DNA from: Pseudomonas sp.
GTDB lineage: Bacteria; Pseudomonadota; Gammaproteobacteria; Pseudomonadales; Pseudomonadaceae
Reading direction: 5' to 3'
NCBI GenBank assembly: GCA_022448005.1
Contig: JAKUTK010000007.1
Location: forward strand, 11,474 to 75,473
DNA: 64,000 nucleotides
Positions 47,499-57,215 of the stretch are shown here, in pieces (position 1 is the first letter of the stretch; every line of letters begins with the position of its first letter). The notes under the pieces were generated by a model. It saw nothing but the letters and a program-made list of their open reading frames with translations, searched no databases and was not told the origin of the DNA. The translations under genes were made by a program, and so were the position numbers.

Positions 47499-47720
47499 AT
47501 GAACAGATCAACCAAATTAGCGGTCGGCGGCAGCCTGCTGGCACTCATGCTGGGTGTAGGCGGTTGCACGATCGAGAAGGAAGAGTCCGGCCAGTTGCCT
47601 GACGTTGATGTTCAAGGCGGCAACATGCCCGAGTATGACGTCAAAGACGCGGACGTGGATGTCGGTATCAAAGAGCGTTCCGTGCCGCTTCCGAATGTTG
47701 ACGTCGAAACCGAGCGCTAG
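47499..47720 (+). CDS. Small lipoprotein with Asp-Val repeats
   Basis: A 73-residue protein with a lipoprotein signal: MNRSTKLAVGGSLLALML then VGGC (acylated Cys at 23). The mature part is highly acidic with repeated DVDV/DVK units (LPDVDVQGGNMPEYDVKDAD). Such small outer-membrane lipoproteins are widespread in proteobacteria but uncharacterised. The ATG follows an excellent GGAGG at 47486-47490; an upstream in-frame start lacks one. It is 150 bases ahead of an exported coiled-coil gene. Confidence 0.8.
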   Translation: MNRSTKLAVGGSLLALMLGVGGCTIEKEESGQLPDVDVQGGNMPEYDVKDADVDVGIKERSVPLPNVDVETER

Positions 47721-47870
47721 CACCTGGAGCTCCGGGCATAGCGCCCCTACTAAGGAGGAACCTTGCGAAACACTCACTGCTTGTCTCGCCAGCCGCAGCA
47801 ATCAGGCGCGCTGAGGGCCACACCGTGATTGCCCAGCAGAACCCCGACCATGACCTGTGAGGAACGAACG

Positions 47871-48608
47871 ATGAACGCATTGAACAAGAAGCCACTAGCA
47901 CTCGCCACTGCCCTGATGGCCGCCAGCCTGGCGCTGCCCGCCGCCGCTCAAGAGACGCAAAAGAGCATGCAGACTCAGCAGGCAGGCGCCTCCATTCGAG
48001 TTGGCCATAATGTCGTTGATGCCGTTGACGATGTGCGCGAAAACGTTGCCGACCTGATCGGTTCGCTGCGCCATTCCGGCGTCTCCATGGGCGTAGCTAA
48101 TTGGCAGCAGAGCGACACCCAGCTGGACAAGATGGAGCAAAAGCTCAATCAGCAGATGGAGCATCGGCTGGATGAGAAAGCCGAGCGTACTGACGACGAT
48201 TGGTCGACCTGGATCACCGGCGATGATTACAAGGTCAGCGTGACCCAGCAGGTCAATGAGCTTGCCAGCAACCTTGATGAAGTGGCCAAAATGCTCGGCG
48301 GCGCGAAGAGCCAGAAGATGCAGGAAATCGACAGCGCCGACGTAGCGAATCAGGTCGATGACTTGCAGGAAACGGTCGAGGATCTTGTTCAGGCGCTGGA
48401 ACGCATGGACGGCATGAGCGTCAACAAGCCGAACCTTCAGAAAGCTCAGCAGCGTCTGGACGTGATGGAGAAGGAACTGGACCGCCAGACCGAAATGGCC
48501 GAAGAAGAATGGCGCCCATACGCCATGGGTGACCAGTTCACGCCAGGCGTTCAGAAAAACATCACCGAGCTTGCGCAAATTCTGCGGAGCCTGTTCCAGC
48601 AGAGCTAA
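47871..48608 (+). CDS. Exported coiled-coil protein with an internal duplication
   Basis: A 245-residue protein with a signal peptide (ALATALMAASLALPAAAQ, about 10-27) and a wholly alpha-helical, charged mature region. It contains two copies of a roughly 100-residue unit: SDTQLDKMEQKLNQQME through WSTWITGDDYKVSVTQQVNE in the first half, and AQQRLDVMEKELDRQTE through WRPYAMGDQFTPGVQKNITE in the second. Both end in a similar EL/LA..L helix. Likely periplasmic. I do not recognise the family. The ATG at 47871 is about seven bases after GAGGAA. Preceded by a lipoprotein gene; both may be expressed together. Confidence 0.8.
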   Translation: MNALNKKPLALATALMAASLALPAAAQETQKSMQTQQAGASIRVGHNVVDAVDDVRENVADLIGSLRHSGVSMGVANWQQSDTQLDKMEQKLNQQMEHRLDEKAERTDDDWSTWITGDDYKVSVTQQVNELASNLDEVAKMLGGAKSQKMQEIDSADVANQVDDLQETVEDLVQALERMDGMSVNKPNLQKAQQRLDVMEKELDRQTEMAEEEWRPYAMGDQFTPGVQKNITELAQILRSLFQQS

Positions 48609-48858
48609 CCCGGTCCCACGGACTCGGTTCGCACCAGGCCCCGCCTGCGGCACAGGCTGCAAGCGGGGCTCACGCCACCCGTGAACTGCGACATGCGCTC
48701 AAACCGCGACACTGCAAACAACAGCGCGTATTTTTCCGTTGCCCCCCTCATCTCACCGCGTTAAGCGCTGGGCATCTCAAGGCAAACCCTACGCCTTCAA
48801 TCCGCTTGACAGCCCCCATGCTAGACTCGCCGCTTCTTTCTGCTGCCCGTTATCGCCC

Positions 48859-49398
48859 GTGCCCGATTCTCAAGCCTGGCTGCCTGCCGACCATCTTTCC
48901 GCCCCGCCCGCCCCTGATCTGCACGACTGGCTTTACGTCGACCGGGGATCGCTCACCCATCGCCTGACCGACCTCGCCAACGGTGCGTTCAGCGTCGAAC
49001 CGCTGAATGAAGGTTGGCAGGTCATGCGCGCCGATGAGTGCGCCGCATTGGACGTGGCTGAGGGCAGTGAGGGCTGGGTGCGCGAGGTCTATCTGCGCGG
49101 CCACGAGCAACCCTGGGTGTTCGCTCGCAGCGTCGCTGCGCGCTGCGTGCTCGAAGAGTCCGGACTGGACCTGCCGCACCTGGGCAGCCGTTCGCTGGGC
49201 GAGCTGCTGTTCAGCAATCCGGCTTTCGCCCGTGGCCCGCTGGAAGCACGCCGTTACCCGGCCGACTGGCTGCCGCAGCAGGCACGACAGGCGGACCTTT
49301 GGGCTCGTCGTTCCTGTTTCAGCCAGGGCGACCTGCGCGTACTGGTCGCCGAGGTCTTCCTGCCAGCGCTGTGGCGAGCCGCACGGATCGCGACCTGA
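48859..49398 (+). CDS. ubiC: Chorismate lyase
   Basis: Converts chorismate to 4-hydroxybenzoate and pyruvate, the first committed step to ubiquinone. A 179-residue product from a GTG at 48859 starts [12 protein letters not shown]. The domain includes [16 protein letters not shown] (about 30-45), [18 protein letters not shown] (about 75-92), [11 protein letters not shown] (about 112) and [20 protein letters not shown] near the end, with the Arg and Glu positions known for the fold. The frame extends upstream, but no better start was seen. It precedes ubiA by 44 bases. Confidence 0.9.
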   Translation: MPDSQAWLPADHLSAPPAPDLHDWLYVDRGSLTHRLTDLANGAFSVEPLNEGWQVMRADECAALDVAEGSEGWVREVYLRGHEQPWVFARSVAARCVLEESGLDLPHLGSRSLGELLFSNPAFARGPLEARRYPADWLPQQARQADLWARRSCFSQGDLRVLVAEVFLPALWRAARIAT

Positions 49399-49442
49399 AC
49401 CCGGCACAAACTGCCCAACCGCCCTCACGACCGGAGACCGCC

Positions 49443-50339
49443 GTGTATCAGAAGCTTCTGCAATCGAGCAATCGCCTCCACCCGCGCGCCTGGGACTTCA
49501 TCCAGCTGATGCGCCTGGATCGCCCGATCGGCACTTATCTGCTGCTGTGGCCGACGCTCTGGGCGCTGTGGATTGCCGGTGAGGGCTCGCCCAGCGTTAA
49601 AAATGTGCTTATCTTCGTGCTCGGCGTGATCCTCATGCGCGCCGCCGGTTGCGTGATCAACGACTTCGCCGACCGCAACTTCGACGGCCATGTCAGCCGC
49701 ACCAAGGGCCGTCCATTGGCCACCGGCAAGGTCACGCCGAAGGAAGCCTGGATTCTCTTCGCCATCCTCGTCGCCCTCAGTTTCGGCCTGGTACTGCTGA
49801 CCAACGCCGCGACCATCTGGCTGTCATTCGGCGCATTGGGTGTCGCCGCGCTGTACCCCTTCATGAAGCGCTACACCTATTACCCGCAGGTGGTGCTCGG
49901 CGCGGCCTTCTCCTGGGGCATCCCGATGGCCTTTACGGCTGAGCGAGGCGAGCTGCCGCCCGAAGCCTGGTTACTGTTCATCGCCAACGTGTTGTGGACA
50001 GTGGGCTACGACACCTACTACGCCATGGCCGACCGCGAGGACGACCTGAAGATCGGCATCAAATCCACCGCAATCCTCTTTGGCGAAGCTGATCGGGTCA
50101 TCATTGCCACGCTGCAGGGCCTCGCCCTGTTCTGCCTGATCCTCGCCGGGCTGCGCTTCGAGCTCGGGCAGTGGTTTCACTTCGGGCTGACCATCGCAGC
50201 CGCCTGCTTTGCCTGGGAGTTCTGGAAAACCCGTTCGCGCAAGCCACAGGTGTGCTTCAAGGCTTTTCTGCATAACCATTGGGCGGGGCTGGCGATTCTG
50301 GCGGGAATCATGCTCGACTACGCTACGAGAGCAGCATAA
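49443..50339 (+). CDS. ubiA: 4-hydroxybenzoate octaprenyltransferase
   Basis: An integral membrane prenyltransferase that attaches the isoprenoid chain to 4-hydroxybenzoate in ubiquinone synthesis. The 298-residue protein uses a GTG start at 49443 ([14 protein letters not shown]) and has about nine membrane segments. Both Asp-rich motifs are intact: [20 protein letters not shown] (about 73-92) and the second [20 protein letters not shown] (about 189-208). GGAG lies about 7 bases ahead of the GTG. In an operon with ubiC. Confidence 0.96.
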   Translation: MYQKLLQSSNRLHPRAWDFIQLMRLDRPIGTYLLLWPTLWALWIAGEGSPSVKNVLIFVLGVILMRAAGCVINDFADRNFDGHVSRTKGRPLATGKVTPKEAWILFAILVALSFGLVLLTNAATIWLSFGALGVAALYPFMKRYTYYPQVVLGAAFSWGIPMAFTAERGELPPEAWLLFIANVLWTVGYDTYYAMADREDDLKIGIKSTAILFGEADRVIIATLQGLALFCLILAGLRFELGQWFHFGLTIAAACFAWEFWKTRSRKPQVCFKAFLHNHWAGLAILAGIMLDYATRAA

Positions 50340-50435
50340 CCGCCGCAACACGCAGCATGACCGAAGGCCGCCGCCTGGGAACCACCTGCTAGAGCGGATC
50401 TGGCACCCGCCCCTCTCGTGCAGACGGGTCACTTT

Positions 50436-50453
50436 CTGTCACATGACTGCAAC
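50436..50453 (+). promoter_or_regulatory. Pho box upstream of phoB
   Basis: CTGTCACATGACTGCAAC, two direct 7-base units (CTGTCAC and CTGCAAC) separated by ATGA, about 50 bases before the phoB ATG. It closely fits the 18-bp Pho box consensus for PhoB dimer binding, implying autoactivation of phoBR under phosphate limitation. Confidence 0.8.
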
Positions 50454-50502
50454 ATTTCCGTTATCTAATGCCGAGCGACAATAAAACGGACCGAGAGCGG
50501 AC

Positions 50503-51192
50503 ATGAACGGCAAATGCATACTGATCGTCGATGACGAAGCGCCGATTCGGGAAATGATCGTGGTCGCGCTGGAGATGGCCGGCTACGAATGCCTCGAAGC
50601 GGAAAATACTCAGCAGGCCCACGCGCTGATCATCGACCGCCAACCGGACCTGATCCTGCTCGACTGGATGTTGCCCGGCACCTCCGGCATCGAGCTGGCA
50701 CGACGCCTCAAGCGGGATGAGATGACGGCCAACACACCGATCATCATGCTTACCGCCAAGGACGCCGAGGACAACAAGATCCAAGGCCTGGAAGTGGGCG
50801 CCGACGACTACATCACCAAGCCCTTCTCGCCTCGAGAACTGGTAGCGCGCCTGAAGGCTGTACTGCGCCGCGCCGGGACCAGCGACAACGAAACACCTAT
50901 CGAGATCGGCGGTCTTTTGCTGGACCCCATCAGCCACCGGGTGACTATCGACGGCACACCCGCAGACATGGGCCCGACCGAATACCGCTTGCTGCAGTTC
51001 TTCATGACTCACCAGGAACGCGCCTATACCCGCGGACAGTTGCTCGACCAGGTCTGGGGCGGCAATGTGTACGTCGAGGAGCGCACCGTGGACGTGCATA
51101 TCCGCCGCCTGCGCAAAGCACTGGGCGAGACCTATGAAAACCTGGTGCAAACCGTGCGAGGCACCGGATACCGTTTCTCCACCAAGAGCTGA
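50503..51192 (+). CDS. phoB: Phosphate regulon response regulator PhoB
   Basis: A 229-residue OmpR-type regulator. Receiver domain (about 3-120): phosphoacceptor Asp in [13 protein letters not shown] (about 54), acidic pocket VDDEAPIRE and the conserved Lys in [18 protein letters not shown]. Winged-helix output domain (about 130-225) with [21 protein letters not shown] and [13 protein letters not shown]. It is preceded by a Pho box and followed by phoR. Activates genes for phosphate scavenging. Confidence 0.97.
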   Translation: MNGKCILIVDDEAPIREMIVVALEMAGYECLEAENTQQAHALIIDRQPDLILLDWMLPGTSGIELARRLKRDEMTANTPIIMLTAKDAEDNKIQGLEVGADDYITKPFSPRELVARLKAVLRRAGTSDNETPIEIGGLLLDPISHRVTIDGTPADMGPTEYRLLQFFMTHQERAYTRGQLLDQVWGGNVYVEERTVDVHIRRLRKALGETYENLVQTVRGTGYRFSTKS

Positions 51193-51272
51193 ACAAGCCG
51201 CAATCGCCGGGCATTTGCTGGCGTTGTAGATCCATTCCGGCCGGCCCCAAGCTGCCTCAAGGAGCGTTAGCG

Positions 51273-52574
51273 GTGAATCAAGACTGGCAAGGCGCCCTGG
51301 TGCGCCGCCTGCTGTTGATATTGGCTGGATGCCTGCTGGTGGGCCTGGTTACAGGCGAATATGCCTGGGCGCTGGTCATCGGCCTCAGCGGCTACCTGGC
51401 CTGGACCCTGCACCAGATCCGCCGTTTGCTGCTGTGGCTGAAGAGCGATCAGACCGACCAACCGCCGCCGGACAGTCATGGCATCTGGGGGGAAATCTTC
51501 GACAACCTGTACCAGCTTCAGCGCCGCGACCTGCGCTTGCGTGGCCAACTACAATCGGTGATCGACCGGGTGCAGGGCTCTACCACTGCACTCAGGGATG
51601 CCGTGATCATGCTCGACAGCGACGGTAATCTGGAGTGGTGGAACCCCGCTGCCGAGCGTCTGCTGGGCCTGAAGAAGCCGCAGGATACCGGCCACCCGGT
51701 GACCAATTTGGTGCGCCACCCGAGCTTCAAGGAATATTTTGAAAAAGGGCGCCACGAAGAGCCATTGGAGCTGTCCTCCCCCGTCAACGACAGGCTCTGG
51801 CTGCAGGTCACCATCACCCGCTACGGCAACAGCGAGCACCTGATGGTGGTGCGCGACATCACCCGGTTGCATCTGCTGGAGCAAATGCGCAAGGACTTCG
51901 TGGCCAACGTTTCCCACGAACTGCGCACGCCGTTGACGGTGATCGCCGGCTATCTAGAAACGATGCTCGAACATACCGACGAAATGCCGGCCCGCTGGCC
52001 GCGTGCGCTGAACCAGATGAATCAGCAGGCCGGGCGCATGCAGCACCTGCTCAACGACCTGTTGCTGCTGGCCAAGCTGGAGGCAACCAATCCACCGACC
52101 AACTCACAGCCGGTAGCTGTCGCGACATTGCTGCAGTCGATCAAGGGCGACGCCCAGGCACTGTCGGCCGAGCGTAACCATCGGATATCTCTGGAAGCAG
52201 ACCCAACCCTGCTGCTCAAGGGCAGCGAGAGCGAACTGCGCAGCGCCTTCTCCAACCTGGTGTTCAATGCGGTGAAATACACCCCAGACCATGGCGAAGT
52301 GCATATCCGCTGGTGGTGCAACGAACATGGCGCCCACCTGGCGGTGCAGGATTCCGGCATCGGCATCGAACCCAAGCATCTGCCGCGCCTGACCGAACGT
52401 TTCTACCGAGTCGATTCCAGCCGCGCCAGCAACACCGGCGGTACCGGCCTCGGTCTGGCGATCGTCAAGCACGTGTTGCTACGGCATCAAGGCCGTCTGG
52501 ACATCAACAGCACGCCCGGTAAGGGCAGCACCTTTACCTGTCACTTCCCGTTGAGCCAGGCCACGGTGCAGTGA
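51273..52574 (+). CDS. phoR: Phosphate regulon sensor kinase PhoR
   Basis: A 433-residue membrane histidine kinase with two close N-terminal membrane segments (about 10-45) and almost no periplasmic loop, as in the family. Then a PAS region (about 95-195, VIMLDSDGNLEWWNPAAERLLGL), HisKA with the phosphorylated His in NVSHELRTPLTVIAGYLE (about 212), and HATPase with DSGIGIEPKHL, TGGTGLGLAIVKH. Start is GTG at 51273 after AAGGAGC. Responds to phosphate through Pst/PhoU, which are not in this window. Confidence 0.96.
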   Translation: MNQDWQGALVRRLLLILAGCLLVGLVTGEYAWALVIGLSGYLAWTLHQIRRLLLWLKSDQTDQPPPDSHGIWGEIFDNLYQLQRRDLRLRGQLQSVIDRVQGSTTALRDAVIMLDSDGNLEWWNPAAERLLGLKKPQDTGHPVTNLVRHPSFKEYFEKGRHEEPLELSSPVNDRLWLQVTITRYGNSEHLMVVRDITRLHLLEQMRKDFVANVSHELRTPLTVIAGYLETMLEHTDEMPARWPRALNQMNQQAGRMQHLLNDLLLLAKLEATNPPTNSQPVAVATLLQSIKGDAQALSAERNHRISLEADPTLLLKGSESELRSAFSNLVFNAVKYTPDHGEVHIRWWCNEHGAHLAVQDSGIGIEPKHLPRLTERFYRVDSSRASNTGGTGLGLAIVKHVLLRHQGRLDINSTPGKGSTFTCHFPLSQATVQ

Positions 52575-52672
52575 CCGCTGCGCGGCCGGCCGAAACCTGA
52601 CGCCCAATGGCGCCTTGAAATAACCCCGGGCCGGCCCCATCCTTGGGCCGTCTTCGACTACCCGACACCCTA

Positions 52673-54016
52673 ATGGACCCTTCCCCCGCTAGTTACGCCG
52701 CTTCATCCTATTTCGCCGACTTCGGCATGATTCTGTTTGCACTGTTCCTGGTCTTACTCAATGGCTTCTTCGTGGCGGCCGAGTTCGCCATGGTCAAGCT
52801 ACGCGCCACCAAGGTCGAGGCCATCGCCAAGCAGCACGGCTGGCGCGGGCATATCCTGCGCAAAGTGCACAGTCAGCTGGATGCCTACCTCTCGGCCTGC
52901 CAGCTGGGGATTACCCTCGCCTCACTGGGCCTCGGCTGGGTCGGTGAGCCGGCCTTCGCCCACCTGCTGGAGCCGGTCATGGCTGCCGTTGGCATCCAGT
53001 CCCCGGCTGTCGTGCATGGCATCGCCTTTTTCACGGCGTTTTTCATCATTTCCTATCTGCATATCGTCATCGGTGAGCTGGCGCCCAAGTCCTGGGCGAT
53101 CCGCAAGCCCGAGCTTCTCTCGCTGTGGACGGCCGCACCGCTGTACTTGTTCTACTGGGCGATGTACCCCGCCATCTACCTACTCAACGCCAGCGCCAAC
53201 GCGATTCTGCGGGTAGCCGGCCAGGGTGAGCCCGGCAGTCATCATGAACACCACTACAGCCGCGAAGAGCTGAAGCTGATCCTGCATTCAAACCGGGCGC
53301 TGGACCCGGCCAACCAGGACATCAAAGTGCTCGCCTCGGCAGTCGAGATGAGTGAGTTGGAGGTGGCGGACTGGGCCAACTCCCGGGAGGACCTGGTTCA
53401 GCTGGAACACAGTGCCTCGCTGGCAGAAATCCTCGACGTGATCCGCCGCCATAAGTACAGCCGCTACCCTGTATATGACAGCGAGCAGGGTGACTACATC
53501 GGGCTGCTGCACATCAAGGACTTGCTGCTGGCGTTAGCCAGCGACGACCAGTTGGCCCAGCACTTCGTGCTCAGCGACATACTGCGACCCCTGGAACGCG
53601 TGCCGCGCTATCTGCCGCTCAACGTGCTGCTGGAACAATTCCGCCAAGGCGGAGCGCACTTCGTGCTGGTTGAAGAGGGCGACCACAAGGTGGTGGGTTT
53701 CCTGACCATGGAGGACGTGCTGGAAGTGCTGGTGGGCGACATTCAGGACGAGCATCGCAAGACCGAGCGCGGCATCCTCGCCTATCAGCCTGGCAAATTG
53801 CTGGTGCGCGGCGACACCCCGCTATTCAAGCTCGAGCGCCTGCTCGGCATCGACCTGGACCATATCGAGGCCGATACCCTGGCAGGGCTGATCTACGAAA
53901 CACTCAAGCGCGTCCCGGAAGAAAACGAAGAGTTGCTGGTGGACGATCTGCAGATCGTGGTTAAGAAAATGCGCGGCCCGAAGATCGTGTTGGCGAAGGT
54001 GTTGAAGCAGGAATAA
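52673..54016 (+). CDS. CNNM/CorC-type HlyC-family membrane protein
   Basis: A 447-residue protein. A DUF21/CNNM membrane domain (about 18-200, starting MILFALFLVLLNGFFVAAEF), then two CBS domains (about 220-340) and a CorC_HlyC domain (about 360-440; GDTPLFKLERLLGID). The older name hemolysin is misleading; relatives transport or regulate divalent ions such as magnesium or cobalt. Residues 66-90 (ACQLGITLASLGLGWVGEPA) are the family signature. ATG 52673 chosen (MDPSPASYAAS); upstream frames lack a ribosome site. A homologue follows phoR in P. aeruginosa as well. Confidence 0.9.
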   Translation: MDPSPASYAASSYFADFGMILFALFLVLLNGFFVAAEFAMVKLRATKVEAIAKQHGWRGHILRKVHSQLDAYLSACQLGITLASLGLGWVGEPAFAHLLEPVMAAVGIQSPAVVHGIAFFTAFFIISYLHIVIGELAPKSWAIRKPELLSLWTAAPLYLFYWAMYPAIYLLNASANAILRVAGQGEPGSHHEHHYSREELKLILHSNRALDPANQDIKVLASAVEMSELEVADWANSREDLVQLEHSASLAEILDVIRRHKYSRYPVYDSEQGDYIGLLHIKDLLLALASDDQLAQHFVLSDILRPLERVPRYLPLNVLLEQFRQGGAHFVLVEEGDHKVVGFLTMEDVLEVLVGDIQDEHRKTERGILAYQPGKLLVRGDTPLFKLERLLGIDLDHIEADTLAGLIYETLKRVPEENEELLVDDLQIVVKKMRGPKIVLAKVLKQE

Positions 54017-54097
54017 GCCAGCTGGCTTTCAGCTGCGGTTCGAGCGCTAGCGTCGGGCTTTTGCTTTCAACCCATGACTAGGGGCTTGCAGCTACCC

Positions 54098-55009
54098 TTA
54101 GTCCCCACCAACCGCGAAATTCGGCAGGCTGTTGACTGGCTGGGCGAAATCGAAGGGAATCGACTCGACCGCCAGGCCGACGTTGCGCTGGACGACGAAA
54201 TGCAGGTGCGGGCCGGTGCTGTTGCCGGTATTGCCCGAGCGCGCCAACAGGCTACCGGCTTGAATGCGCTGACCTTCGCCGACACTGACCGAGCCTTTCA
54301 TCAGGTGCAGGTAGACACCCATGGTGCCGTCATCATGCAGCACACGGACGAAATTACCGGCTGGGTTGTTGCCCCGGCCGCTCTGGGCGTTCTCGATCTT
54401 GACCACCATGCCGCCCCGCGCCGCGATGATCGGCGTGCCCTCGGGCATGGCGATATCGGCCGCATAGCGGCCTTTCGGGGTGAAGTGGCTGTACTTGCCG
54501 TTGGCGCCCTGGGTCAGGCGGAACGGGCCGCCGCGCCAGGGCAGCGGATACTTGTAGGGCTTGGGTAACAGGCGTGGATCGCCCAGCGCGTGGCGCAGCT
54601 TAGGCGTGTATTTCAGCGGTTTGGAAGGGTCCAGCGGGGCCAGGGTCGCCAGGCGGATCTGGCTGCGCGGCGGCAGCACCCAGCGGATCGGCTTGTCCGG
54701 TGCGCCGACGGCGTTCTGCACGCCCGTCAGTTTGAGCTCCACATCGACCGGGGCGAATAGGTCGTTGCGCACCACGAGAGTTTCGCCGCCGGCATGCTTG
54801 CGGGTTTCCAGCTTCACCTGGGTGTCGAGCTTCTCGACCATTCGATCACTGAAGGTGAACACGCGCGCACCTGGTGCAGCCTGGTCGCTGTAGGTGACCA
54901 CGCCGTTGGCGTCGGTGTACTTGTAGATGGTGAGGGCCGAGGCAGGCATGGCCAGCCAGAACAACCCAAGAGCAAGAATGGTGCGCCCCAACATAACGGC
55001 AGACTTCAT
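54098..55009 (-). CDS. M23-family metallopeptidase with N-terminal DUF4124
   Basis: A 303-residue exported protein. The start MKSAVMLGRTILALGLFWLA gives a clean signal peptide (cut near ASA). A DUF4124 segment (LTIYKYTDANGVVTYSD, about 25-41), a beta-rich middle, then the M23 (LytM-type) domain at about 180-290. That has SHFTPKGRYAADIAMPEGTPI (first His and Asp ligands) and GNSTGPHLHFVVQRN. Probable murein endopeptidase or envelope regulator. The metal-ligand set looks complete. It converges on the CNNM gene. Confidence 0.88.
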   Translation of the reverse strand: MKSAVMLGRTILALGLFWLAMPASALTIYKYTDANGVVTYSDQAAPGARVFTFSDRMVEKLDTQVKLETRKHAGGETLVVRNDLFAPVDVELKLTGVQNAVGAPDKPIRWVLPPRSQIRLATLAPLDPSKPLKYTPKLRHALGDPRLLPKPYKYPLPWRGGPFRLTQGANGKYSHFTPKGRYAADIAMPEGTPIIAARGGMVVKIENAQSGRGNNPAGNFVRVLHDDGTMGVYLHLMKGSVSVGEGQRIQAGSLLARSGNTGNSTGPHLHFVVQRNVGLAVESIPFDFAQPVNSLPNFAVGGD

Positions 55010-55157
55010 ATGGTTATGTGTCAGAGCGCTGCAGACTAACAGCGCAGCGGTGTAAGCGCGAGCCACCGACTGTCAGCCTGTGAAATGGTTCATCGCGTCA
55101 CTGGTTTTTTCAGACAGTCGGTCGCCTTGCTCGCATTACCAGCTGCCTCGGCGGACC

Positions 55158-56072
55158 TTAAGCGCCCGGCACAAAGTGGCGCTGAGCGGTGCCTCGAGCG
55201 ATCAGCCGGGACAGGTAATCGAGCTTTTGCGGATCGCGATCGACGAAGCGAAAGGTCAATTGCAGCCATTCACTGTCCGGCTTGGGCTCCAGCGCCGCCA
55301 CCGCGTGTAGATAGCCATTGAGGCGTGCCACCTCCCCGCCTTCGCCCTGCTCCAGATCGAGCACTGCGCTTTCCAGCACCTGCGGCAGCGTCTCGCCGCG
55401 CCTGACCACCAGCAGCCCCTCTTTGAGGCTGAGGGCCTTGATGACGCACGCAAGCGTCCCGCCAGCCAGGCGCAGCTGGCCTTGGCCGCGACCGCCACTG
55501 GCTGCTGTTGGTTTGGCTGCGCCCGGCTGCACGAGCGGCGCGGCGAAACCGGGCGCCGGTGACACAGCCTCCGCAGCGGATGCCGGTTTGATGACTTCAG
55601 CCTTACCGCCCGTCAACGCAGCCAGGGAATCGTTGGCCATGCCGGTGTTGGTCGGCCGTGCCGGTGCGCTGGCAGCCAACGCGTCGAGCTTGCCGGCCCT
55701 TCCGAGCGCCTTGCGAACCTTGGTAGTCAATTGTTCGTTGGAGAATGGCTTACCGATGAAGTCGGACACACCGGACTGGATCGCCTGAACCACGTTTTCC
55801 TTGTCGCCACGGCTGGTGACCATGATGAACGGGGTGGTTTTGAGCTTTTCCTGAGCGCGGCACCAGGTGAGTAGTTCAAGGCCGGACATTTCCGGCATTT
55901 CCCAATCGCAGAGGATCAGGTCGAAGGAATCGCGATCGAGCATTTGCTGGGCCTTACGCCCGTTCACAGCGTCCTCGATACGAATCCCCGGGAAGTGGCT
56001 ACGCAACCCTTTCTTGATCAAATCCCGAATGAAGGGTGCGTCATCCACCACCAGCACACTGACCTTGCTCAT
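55158..56072 (-). CDS. Response regulator with an unusual C-terminal extension
   Basis: A 304-residue protein. The receiver domain is about residues 4-122: VVDDAPFIRDLIKKGLRSHF, phosphoacceptor in LILCDWEMPEMSGLELL (about 56) and IGKPFSNEQLTTKVRKAL. Next comes an Ala/Pro-rich linker (about 130-200) and a C-terminal module (about 205-300) of unknown fold with RGQGQLRLAGGTLACVIKAL and EWLQLTFRFVDRDPQKLDYL. No DNA-binding, GGDEF or histidine-kinase domain is seen. ATG at 56072 with AGGAGCGAGTG upstream. A homologue lies next to the peptidase in P. aeruginosa. Confidence 0.85.
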   Translation of the reverse strand: MSKVSVLVVDDAPFIRDLIKKGLRSHFPGIRIEDAVNGRKAQQMLDRDSFDLILCDWEMPEMSGLELLTWCRAQEKLKTTPFIMVTSRGDKENVVQAIQSGVSDFIGKPFSNEQLTTKVRKALGRAGKLDALAASAPARPTNTGMANDSLAALTGGKAEVIKPASAAEAVSPAPGFAAPLVQPGAAKPTAASGGRGQGQLRLAGGTLACVIKALSLKEGLLVVRRGETLPQVLESAVLDLEQGEGGEVARLNGYLHAVAALEPKPDSEWLQLTFRFVDRDPQKLDYLSRLIARGTAQRHFVPGA

Positions 56073-56256
56073 CACTCGCTCCTGCATGAATGGTCGCCAG
56101 CATAGCGTCAGCAGCCCGACGAAAAAAGCATTCCAAGTCAAAGCGGCGGCCGGCCTTCTTTTTGTGCGAACAGGAGACGCCTGCTCCTGATCAGGACAAC
56201 GCCTGGATCTGCCCGGCATACTGCAGCCATTTCGCTCAGCAAACCGCGAGGCCGCC

Positions 56257-57048
56257 ATGGTTCAGCATATTCTTGTCGCCCACGATCTCAGCCCCGAGGC
56301 CGACCTGGCCTTGAGCCGCGCGGCGCAGTTGGCGCAGCAGACCGGAGCCCGACTGAGCGTGCTGCACGTTCTGACAGGCCAGTCGGACGCGAAGGAGCAG
56401 CAGCATGCACAGGTTTATCTGCACACAACGCTTGAACGTCACGGCCTTGCTCAGCAGCCCTGGATCCGCCAGGGCCGCGCCGCCGAGGAGATTCTCACCC
56501 AAGCCGCCGGGCTGGAAATCGACTTGCTGATAATGGGTCGCCACCACCGGCAGTCGCCGCAAGGATTCGTTGGCACCACGCTGGAGCAGGTCCTGCAAAG
56601 CTGCCCCGCGCCGCTACTGTTGGCGGTCACGCAGGCTGCCCCCTACTCTCGGGCGCTGGCTGCGCTGGATTACTCCGGCTGCGCCAGTCGCGCACTGCAG
56701 TCGGCGTGGCAGTTGATGCCCGCCGGGAGTGCACTCACCGCACTGAATATCTATGAGTCATCGGAAGTGTGCCCGCCGGAATCAGCCGAGCTGACGCTGC
56801 AGCACGAACTGTTCGACCAGCTTGTCGCGGATCTTCGCAGGCATTTGGCCGATACCGGTGCCCAGTTGCAATCGAGCTTACGTCACGGTGAGCGCAACAA
56901 CTGTCTAGACTCGGCTATTGCGAAGGTGCAACCAAAACTCTTGGCGCTGGGCAGCCACAGCCGAGGCGCGATGAGCGAAGCGCTGCTCGGCAGCCTTACA
57001 CGAGAGTATTTCGACCGCCCTCCCTGCGACGTTCTGATCGCCCACTGA
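56257..57048 (+). CDS. Tandem universal stress protein
   Basis: A 263-residue protein with two Usp domains. First (about 1-130) starts MVQHILVAHDLSPEADLALS and contains LLIMGRHHRQSPQGFVGTTL, the G-x2-G-x9-G(S/T)-type ATP loop region. Second (about 135-263) ends LLALGSHSRGAMSEALLGSL (about 228-247). Family members bind ATP and support survival under stress. Fused double Usp proteins are common in Pseudomonas. It is convergent with the ParA-like gene. Confidence 0.92.
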   Translation: MVQHILVAHDLSPEADLALSRAAQLAQQTGARLSVLHVLTGQSDAKEQQHAQVYLHTTLERHGLAQQPWIRQGRAAEEILTQAAGLEIDLLIMGRHHRQSPQGFVGTTLEQVLQSCPAPLLLAVTQAAPYSRALAALDYSGCASRALQSAWQLMPAGSALTALNIYESSEVCPPESAELTLQHELFDQLVADLRRHLADTGAQLQSSLRHGERNNCLDSAIAKVQPKLLALGSHSRGAMSEALLGSLTREYFDRPPCDVLIAH

Positions 57049-57215
57049 CGCCCGGGCGGACGAACAGGATTTGCGAGCGGACAGCGCTGACGGAACCGTC
57101 CTGCCAGGCGCCGTTACCCTCAGTGCGGTTGCTTGCGACGTTTTGCGCTACAAACAAGAGCGACGCGCCTTGGCCGCCGCATCGAGGGCGCGAAAAAGCG
57201 GTCCGTGAAATTCGA

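Noticed and set aside
48638-48669. GCCCCGC / GCGGGGC hairpin after the coiled-coil gene
   Set aside because: A 7-bp stem with a long loop and no T tract; possible but not supported as a terminator.
54500-54560. Apparent loss of the first metal-binding His in the M23 peptidase (RYAAD in place of HxGxD)
   Set aside because: In this subfamily the His lies a few residues earlier, and SHFTPKG supplies it, so the active site is probably intact.
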